From NCBI RefSeq assembly GCF_002078505.1, contig NZ_LUAV01000002.1, forward strand, positions 514,911 to 553,862: 38,952 nt of DNA. Direction: 5' to 3'. Positions 33,801 to 38,952 of the stretch are shown here, piece after piece. The DNA comes from Ensifer aridi. GTDB lineage: Bacteria; Pseudomonadota; Alphaproteobacteria; Rhizobiales; Rhizobiaceae. The notes below the pieces were generated by a model. That model was not told where the DNA came from. It made no database searches and saw only the letters and a list, made by a program, of their open reading frames with translations. How positions within the stretch are numbered: the stretch's first letter is position 1; each line of letters begins with the position of its first letter. Position numbers and translations under genes: made by a program.

Positions 33801-36800
33801 ATCGGGAACTCCGCCGTCTGGCTGCGCGAATACCATCCGTCCGAGAGACCCAAGGCGAAGTCACCGAAGATCGACGGCGCGCTGACCGCTGCGACCACGG
33901 CTCCGTTTTCCCTGAGCTTGGATCGCAAGGCGGTGCGGACGCCGCTGTCCTCTTCGATCAGCTGGTAGAGATTGTCCGAAGCGCTGACGGCGAGATCGAA
34001 AGGCGCGATCGCAGCGAACTCGCTCTTCTTGAGGATGCGCACATGCGCGTCCTCCTCGAAGGCGATCTCGAGGTTGCGCTGGGCGTTGTCCCGCGGTTCG
34101 ACGACGGTGAGCGTCGCCCCGTGTCTGGCCGCGAGCTCGGCGAGCCGCCGCGTGAAGCCGGCGGAGACGCTGGCGAATTCCACGATGCGCAAGCGGGCGC
34201 CTTCGGCCTGCGACACGAGCGCCCGCTCGACGGCAGCGAGAACCTCGTCCATGCGCGAACGGCTGGCGACGGAATGCACGGCCTGATGATCGAGCGTCGC
34301 CTCGCTCATAAAACCGGCGTTGAAGGATGTCGAGGCATCGCTCTCTGCGGTGGAGGCGAAGAGCTTGTCGAGCCGGCTGAGCGCTTCCGCATAGGCATTG
34401 TTGACAAGCACCGCTTCCACGGCGCGATCGGGACGATCACCATAGAGTTCGCCGAGAATTTCCGGCACTGTCGGCAGCGCGAATTCCGGGGCGATTTTCC
34501 AGGTGCCGTCCTGATGCTCGCAAAGCCCCGCGTCCTCGAGCGCATAGAGACAGCTCATGAGGAAGCATTGGAAAGCGAAATCGCCGGGCAGTACGTGGCT
34601 TTGGATCGTGGTCTTTCCTCTGCCGAGCTTCAGGGCGATTTCCTGGCAGGCGCGGTAAATGGCGGCATTGAAGAGCAGCGTCGCATTGTCGGGACCGTCG
34701 TCGGAGGCAGTCTGATGCGTCAACTGCGCAGGGATGGCCGCTAAAGTCCTCCCGCCGGGCAAAGCCACGTCGGAGAGCGTCGTCTCATAGTGGAAGGAAA
34801 GCCCCTCCAGCGTCTTGTGCTTGCGCAAATAAGTGCGGCGGAAGCGGCAATCGTCGAAATGGGCAATCGGCGCGCCGGCCGCATCGAAGAAGTGGAATCT
34901 TGCCTTGATCGAATTGGTGCTGACGCGCTCGATCTCGATCAGGGCACGAGCAATCGGCCGGCCGGCGTTGACGATGCGTACCGAGCCGAAGCGCACCGGG
35001 ATGTAGGGCGCGCCGCCCCGGTCGCCGCTGAAGCGGTCGAAGAGGGCGACCAATCCATGGAACGTCGCGTCGACCGAGATCGGATGAAGGGCATAGGTGA
35101 TAAAGGGATGTCCCGCCGCCTCCGGTGCTTTCAGCTCGACATCGATGAACCGGTCTCCATAGGCCACGGCTCGCGACAGAAGCTGGAAATGGGGGCCGTA
35201 ATCCAGCCCGAACTGTTTCGCCGTTTCATAGGCCTTCGATGCCGTGACGACCGCGGTTTTGGCCATGCCGGCGAACGATGGAGAATTTTCGTTCGTTCCG
35301 GGCGTGGGTTTACGGCATCGAGCGACGGCATGGACCGTCCAATCGTCTTCCGAGAGACGCTCGCGCGACCGGATCTCGATGTCTCCGGTCTCGGGCGACA
35401 GGATGGTCGAAAGTTCCATGATGCGGCTGTCGCTGAGTTCCAGCGGCCGTACGATCTCCAGATTGGTGATCTCGATCTCGTCGCTGCCGTAATATTGCTG
35501 CGCCGCCGAGAGCGCCACCTCGATGAAGCCGCTGCCCGGGAGGATCGCCTTGCCGTCGACGACGTGCTCCGCGAGATCCGGGAAAAGATGCGCGTCGACG
35601 TGGTTCTTCCAGCTTCCGGAATTGGGGTCGCTGCGCCAGCCACTGAGGCGGTAGGGGTTGCCAGAGCGTCCGAAGAGGTCCGTCGCATCGGTCGTGGCAG
35701 TCGGGCGCAGTTCGACCGGCTCGAAGGGCAGGACCGGCAATGTGATGAACGCGTTGCGCTTGCCGTAGACGCGCGGCCGGTCGACTGCCGCGCCATGCGC
35801 AACGGCACGCGCCATCGATGCCGAGATCGGGTCGTGGCCGTTTGCTCCGGCGTCGCGAAGCAGCGTCGGAACAACGCTCGCCGGCATCGCTGCCTGCTTG
35901 ATGGTTTCCTTCACATAGGATGCCAGGATCGGCCGCGGAGAGATTTCGATGAAGAGCCGACAGCCGAGCTCGAGCGCAGCTTCGGCTGCGGCTTGGAAGC
36001 GCACCGGCTCGCGAACGTTTTTCCACCAATAGTCGGGATCGAGCTCGGTCCCGTCGAGCGCGGAGCCGGTGACCGTCGAGAGATAGGTCAGCTCCGCGTG
36101 ACGCGGGGCGATATCGGGAATATCGGCGAGAAACGCCTGTTTCGCCTGGTCGATGATCGGATGGTGGAACGGATAGTTGATGTCGAGAATCTGTACCGGG
36201 ATCTTCGCCTTGCGGGCGGCGTCGCGAAAGGCGGAAATCTCGTGTGCCGGCCCGGAAATCGTCACCGAGTTATGTGCATTGACGGCTGCGACGCAGAGAT
36301 CGTTGAGGCCGCGCGCCTTGGCGAAAGCGTCGGCCGCTTGCTCGCCGAGCATGACGGCGGCCATGGTGCCCTGGCCTGCCAGGAGATCCTGGTGCAGGGA
36401 TCGCTTCGCGACAATCGACACGGCATCGACCAGCGACAGCGCGCCTGCCGCGTAAGCCGCAGCGATCTCGCCGACGGAGTGACCGAAGACGGCGGTCGGT
36501 TTGATGCCCATGGCGACGATCGAGTCCGAGAGCGCGGCCTGGATCGCGAAGAGCAGCGGCTGGGCGACCTTCGTGTCGGCAAGCTTTCGTTCCAGCTCCG
36601 GATCGGTCAAGAGGTCGGTGAGAGCGATGTCCGAATGGAACTTGAAGAGGGCGCTGACCGAGGTGAAGGACTGACGGAAGTGCAGGTTCTCCCGGAACGC
36701 CTCGACGCCCATGCCGGCCCATTGCGAGCCGTTTCCAGAGAAGACGAAGGCGACCTTTGCGTCCTTCACGGCTGCTTCGCCGATCTCGCCGATATCGGAA

Positions 36801-38326
36801 CCGGGCTTTTCGAGGTGGATCGCGATGGCCCTGACGATTTCCTCGGGATGATCGCTGCGCGCTACGAAGCGATGGCGCATATGCGTCCGGTTGGCGCCGG
36901 AGGCGGCGATGATCGCGCGCGTCTCGTCCCTGGAGGCGCCCTGAAAGGCGGCCTTGTAGTCCTTGAGCAGGTTCTCCAGGCTCGACGCCGTATGGGCGCT
37001 TGCGAGGAATACATGGCCTGCCGGCGAGGCCGCACCCTTTTCCTGCTGTGCCGGATCCGGATCGCTGATGACGACGTGCGCGTTCGCACCGCCGAAACCG
37101 AAGGAATTGATGCCGGCGAGCCGGGCGCGCTTGCCTTTCAGAAGCTCGATCGGATTGGCCGTGACGCGGACGTTGAGGCCTTCGAAATCGATGTGCTCGT
37201 TCGGCGTATCGAAATGCAGCGATGCCGGCAGATAGTTGTTCTCGAGCGCCAGGACGGCCTTCAGGATTCCGAACAGGCCGGATGCGGGCTCCGTGTGGCC
37301 GATATTCGATTTGATCGAGCCGATCGGTACCGGAGCCCTGCGCTTGGCGCCGATCACCGTGCCGATGGACCATACCTCCGCCGGATCGCCGACCTTGGTG
37401 CCGGTGCCGTGACCTTCGATGAAGGCCACTTGATTGGCGTCGATGCCGTTGCCCTCATAGATCGCCTTGAGCAGATTGGCCTGAGCCTCGCGCGACGGCA
37501 GCGAGATGCCGTTGGTGCGGCCGGCCGAATTGACGCCGGAGGCGACGATACGGGCATAGCTGCGGTCGCCCTCGCGGCGCGCCCGCTCCGTGCGGCGCAG
37601 GACGAAGACGACGCCGCCCTCGGCGCGCACATAGCCGGCGCCGTCGTTGTCGTAGGCGCGGCAGAGCCCTTCGGGCGAAAGCATGCGCGCCTGGGCGAAG
37701 CCGACGAAGGGAAGCGGATGAGCAAGGATGTTCACCCCGCCGACGATCGCGGTATCGATCTCACCGGCGTTGAGCGCCCGCATCGCCTGGTCGAGGGCGA
37801 CCAGCGAGGAGGAGCAGGCGGTGTCGACGGTCATGCTCGGGCCGCTCAACCCGAAAACATGGGAAATGCGGTTGGAGACGATCGAGAGCGTGTTGCCCGT
37901 CATGAAGTAGGGGCCGGCGGCAGCCGGGTCTTCGACCGTCAGGTTGGCGTGGTCGAGGCTCGAGGCACCGACATAGACACCAACGTTCTCGCCGTGCAGT
38001 GATACCACCGAGATATTGGCATCTTCGAGCGCGCGCCAGGCCAGCTGCAGAAGGACGCGCTGCTGCGGGTCCATATACATGGCCTCGCGCTGCGACATGC
38101 CGAAGACCGCAGGGTCGAAGTCATAAATCTCTTCGAGAACGCCGGCGGCAAACGAATAGGTCTTGCCCTGCGTGCCCATCGCCGGGTGCCAGAATCGCGC
38201 CAGATCCCAGCGGTCCGAAGGGACGCGGGACACGGTGCACTTGCCCTGACGAAGAATTTTGAACAGCGCCTGAGGAGATGTCGCTCCGGGGGCAAGGCAT
38301 GCACGCCCTATGATTTCAACCGTCAT
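30806..38326 (-). CDS. rkpA: RkpA, type I fatty acid/polyketide synthase
   Basis: A 2506-residue multidomain synthase. KS (about 1-425) has C171, H306 and H344. AT (about 525-830) has S617 in GHSVGE. DH (about 885-1165) has H921 in HVVDGKAILP and D1086. A methyltransferase-like region (about 1250-1500) lacks the glycine-rich SAM motif. A structural pseudo-KR spans about 1520-1745. ER (about 1765-2092) has GAAGGVGLAA. KR (about 2115-2310) has GGIGGFG, S2249, Y2262 and N2266. ACP (about 2395-2470) has S2431 in GLDSL. There is no thioesterase. With DH, ER and KR all intact it should make a fully reduced chain. It is the first gene of rkpAGHIJ. In early reports this locus was split as rkpA-F. No sigma-70 promoter could be placed with confidence upstream. 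Confidence 0.95.
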   Translation of the reverse strand: MTVEIIGRACLAPGATSPQALFKILRQGKCTVSRVPSDRWDLARFWHPAMGTQGKTYSFAAGVLEEIYDFDPAVFGMSQREAMYMDPQQRVLLQLAWRALEDANISVVSLHGENVGVYVGASSLDHANLTVEDPAAAGPYFMTGNTLSIVSNRISHVFGLSGPSMTVDTACSSSLVALDQAMRALNAGEIDTAIVGGVNILAHPLPFVGFAQARMLSPEGLCRAYDNDGAGYVRAEGGVVFVLRRTERARREGDRSYARIVASGVNSAGRTNGISLPSREAQANLLKAIYEGNGIDANQVAFIEGHGTGTKVGDPAEVWSIGTVIGAKRRAPVPIGSIKSNIGHTEPASGLFGILKAVLALENNYLPASLHFDTPNEHIDFEGLNVRVTANPIELLKGKRARLAGINSFGFGGANAHVVISDPDPAQQEKGAASPAGHVFLASAHTASSLENLLKDYKAAFQGASRDETRAIIAASGANRTHMRHRFVARSDHPEEIVRAIAIHLEKPGSDIGEIGEAAVKDAKVAFVFSGNGSQWAGMGVEAFRENLHFRQSFTSVSALFKFHSDIALTDLLTDPELERKLADTKVAQPLLFAIQAALSDSIVAMGIKPTAVFGHSVGEIAAAYAAGALSLVDAVSIVAKRSLHQDLLAGQGTMAAVMLGEQAADAFAKARGLNDLCVAAVNAHNSVTISGPAHEISAFRDAARKAKIPVQILDINYPFHHPIIDQAKQAFLADIPDIAPRHAELTYLSTVTGSALDGTELDPDYWWKNVREPVRFQAAAEAALELGCRLFIEISPRPILASYVKETIKQAAMPASVVPTLLRDAGANGHDPISASMARAVAHGAAVDRPRVYGKRNAFITLPVLPFEPVELRPTATTDATDLFGRSGNPYRLSGWRSDPNSGSWKNHVDAHLFPDLAEHVVDGKAILPGSGFIEVALSAAQQYYGSDEIEITNLEIVRPLELSDSRIMELSTILSPETGDIEIRSRERLSEDDWTVHAVARCRKPTPGTNENSPSFAGMAKTAVVTASKAYETAKQFGLDYGPHFQLLSRAVAYGDRFIDVELKAPEAAGHPFITYALHPISVDATFHGLVALFDRFSGDRGGAPYIPVRFGSVRIVNAGRPIARALIEIERVSTNSIKARFHFFDAAGAPIAHFDDCRFRRTYLRKHKTLEGLSFHYETTLSDVALPGGRTLAAIPAQLTHQTASDDGPDNATLLFNAAIYRACQEIALKLGRGKTTIQSHVLPGDFAFQCFLMSCLYALEDAGLCEHQDGTWKIAPEFALPTVPEILGELYGDRPDRAVEAVLVNNAYAEALSRLDKLFASTAESDASTSFNAGFMSEATLDHQAVHSVASRSRMDEVLAAVERALVSQAEGARLRIVEFASVSAGFTRRLAELAARHGATLTVVEPRDNAQRNLEIAFEEDAHVRILKKSEFAAIAPFDLAVSASDNLYQLIEEDSGVRTALRSKLRENGAVVAAVSAPSIFGDFALGLSDGWYSRSQTAEFPIGKIAAVPHWQKCLTDLDLSDVAVTDRECPHGSTILIEARGAAVAASAGAEANRIAAASYLLVETANARKEPLPVDTHAIPVAVTGDMAADVATLRTALEALGERPVRTIFVSPADRLGADDSALLQTRVLALSAFAEALRQHQADAEATGDDRPRLVLVAPGGAPVSGSASSGINAGLWAFVRVLQNEYDFLDVHALDLSDHADFSHADMLSSALPLLTVSGPNREWLFDRAAGLLSEVRAVPGAASRTAGKTNTFAAATIRQRVSSQVASIAWEESTVPEAGPGEVVVAVVATGLNFRDVMWAMGLLPEEALEDGFAGATIGMELSGHVVAVGEGVDDLAVGDSVMAIASSAFSTHAVVARAGIAKLPRTMDPVAAATVPVAFLTAYYAMVELGRIQAGETILIHGAAGGVGLAALQVAKLKGAKVIATAGTREKRRFLTMLGADHVFDSRSLGFVNDVRAVTGGEGVDLVLNSLFAEAMEQSLALVKPFGRFLELGKRDYYADSKIGLRPFRRNVSYFGIDADQLLVNAPELTRRIFTEIGALFEQGRLTPLPYRAFDFDEIGNAFRLMQNAGHIGKIVVLPPTAGKHEVTAKRSKSMKVDADGIHLVVGGIGGFGLAAANWLIEKGARRIALCSRRGQPDAETGAAIERWQKAGVSASLHACDITDAAAVDTLLTTLRREAPLRSVVHAAMVLDDALICNLNRERNRPVIDTKAKGAAILDRLTRGDELDNFILFSSATTMVGNPGQANYVAANGYLEGLARARREEGLAGLAVGFGAIADAGYLTQNADVNDLLAKRIGKTALKAQVALDMVESHIAADPGTVDAAVVMISEIDWTAARNLPVARNALFEVILRSADQHASGAEGTKMDLVAMIEGKSPQEAEEILFDLVAGEIAAILRVSKDTVTRGKILKEIGLDSLMAVELGMSFQQNTGFDMPLSGVADNTTVGDVARKLYEKVSKRDQSEDGESGDDKLVTELTQRHTGAVKEKALSQ

Positions 38327-38717
38327 GTATGATCGAACGCTCTGAACTGCCGTTAAAATTGTCTTGGCTCATTGCTCTATCAAACTTGAATTGCAATGGG
38401 CAACATTCCTCTTCGGTGGATTTCCCGGTTTTATCCCCTCTGCTGTATTAGGGAGCTTTTAACTCAAAGTGCCTAGCTTTCAACCCCGAAGGAGTAGATA
38501 TACGCCTAGTATCGCTCGTCCAAGACAATTACCGCGACAGTCCGTAACCGAAGTCGAAGCGGTATGACCGGAAAGGCGCAGTCCCAAATAATTTGGCTGC
38601 CATGGCGGAGAGGTGGCTTGTTGCGGGACGGTCTTTGTGCTTTTCAGAGGCCGGCGGAATTTATGCGGCGCAGTTCCTTCAATAGAATCATGGCTGTGCC
38701 GAATACGGAGTGTCGTA
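38327..38717. other. Divergent rkpA / export-lipoprotein intergenic region
   Basis: 391 nt that must hold two promoters. It is more A/T-rich than its surroundings near 38340-38480. On the minus strand a loose TTGATA-N17-AATTTT lies before rkpA; on the plus strand only a weak TTGTTG-N17-TTTTCA lies before the lipoprotein gene. An orphan AAGGAG at about 38491 has no start codon after it. Nothing is strong enough to call. Confidence 0.3.
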
Positions 38718-38952
38718 GTGAAACGAGTGACTGCCCTTTTGCTTTGTACCGCGCTTGCGGGATGTCAAGCCGTACCGGGCGAGGGCCCTCTGGCAACCGA
38801 TATCGTCGCAGACGCCGGCCAATCCGGCGCACAGATCGGTAGAAAGAACGCCACGGTGTTCGATATCGTCGACGTTGACGGCCAATCGGCGCGGCTCGTT
38901 TCCGATTATGTCGCCACCACGCTCAGCCGTCGCTTCGGCATCGGCGGCGGTG
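38718..38952 (+). CDS. rkpU: Polysaccharide export lipoprotein, N-terminal part (probable RkpU)
   Basis: The first 78 codons of a gene cut by the window end. A GTG start at 38718 follows GGAG by 7 nt. Residues 1-16 form a lipoprotein signal (KRVTALLLCTALAGC) with lipobox LAGC and lipidated C16. The following NATVFDIVDVDGQ resembles the start of the mature domain in Wza/KpsD-type polysaccharide export proteins. Its place next to rkpA, where S. fredii has the export gene rkpU, suggests the name, which remains tentative. An ATG at 38690 is out of frame. Confidence 0.6.
   Translation, partial: MKRVTALLLCTALAGCQAVPGEGPLATDIVADAGQSGAQIGRKNATVFDIVDVDGQSARLVSDYVATTLSRRFGIGGG

Noticed and set aside
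34790..38002. A 1070-codon open frame on the plus strand opposite rkpA
   Set aside because: It is antisense to a clearly functional synthase. Its composition (Arg, Asp, Glu, Gly rich) is the usual shadow of GC-rich codon bias, and it has no recognisable domain.
38564..38842. A 92-codon ORF before and over the export lipoprotein
   Set aside because: Wrong frame relative to a clear lipoprotein signal, Arg-rich tail, no ribosome site.
1..38952. tRNA, rRNA, CRISPR arrays, transposases, phage genes or toxin-antitoxin pairs
   Set aside because: Intergenic regions were read for these and none was supported. Repeats seen are dispersed palindromes, not regularly spaced arrays.

Overview
The window looks like chromosomal DNA of a Sinorhizobium/Ensifer (Rhizobiales) species. 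The evidence is high GC with strong third-position G/C bias, several copies of the mosaic palindromic repeats typical of rhizobial intergenic DNA, and at the right end the complete rkp-1 block (rkpA, G, H, I, J and a kpsF paralogue) known from K-antigen capsule synthesis in S. meliloti and S. fredii. No tRNA, rRNA, CRISPR array, insertion sequence or prophage was seen. Species cannot be fixed from the sequence alone.

Layout. 1-5016: a LuxR-type response regulator converges on a giant hybrid sensor kinase with an N-terminal Na+/solute-symporter domain (CrbS/CrbR, also called MxtR/ErdR, type), followed by mscL. 5151-7832: a class I aminotransferase, a galE-like epimerase and a PchB-like chorismate mutase. 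8307-10829 (minus): a cyanide-insensitive-type cytochrome bd quinol oxidase operon, cydA-cydB plus a 37-residue DUF2474 protein. 11369-15791 (minus): a polar amino-acid ABC importer (ATPase, binding protein, two permeases) whose last gene is an M20 amidohydrolase. Divergent from it, 16064-19495 (plus): a TetR regulator with an apparent translationally coupled leader peptide, then an arginine:pyruvate transaminase-like and a 2-ketoarginine decarboxylase-like gene (AruH/AruI). Together the two operons look like an import and catabolism unit for arginine or an arginine conjugate. 19670-22787: a small membrane-anchored hypothetical protein and a fused secDF closed by a strong intrinsic terminator. 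23063-24204: two small hypothetical ORFs and an Rrf2-family regulator.

The last 14.5 kb is the capsule block: kpsF (plus strand) converges on and overlaps rkpJ, the last gene of the minus-strand series rkpA-G-H-I-J. A lipoprotein of the polysaccharide-export family (probable rkpU) starts divergently at the right edge and is cut by it. RkpA is a single 2506-residue type I FAS/PKS (KS-AT-DH-pseudoMT-pseudoKR-ER-KR-ACP) with no thioesterase. RkpG is an alpha-oxoamine synthase with all catalytic residues, RkpH is a 3-ketosphinganine-reductase-like SDR, RkpI is an LtaS/OpgB-like membrane phosphoglycerol transferase, RkpJ is a KpsS-type (beta-Kdo transferase) protein and KpsF is an arabinose-5-phosphate isomerase.

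Read as one pathway (inference), this order suggests synthesis of a sphingoid-like amino-alcohol lipid, decoration with phosphoglycerol and priming with Kdo. That would be a rhizobial counterpart of the lyso-phosphatidylglycerol/poly-Kdo anchor of enteric group 2 capsules, and it is the most interesting idea in the window.
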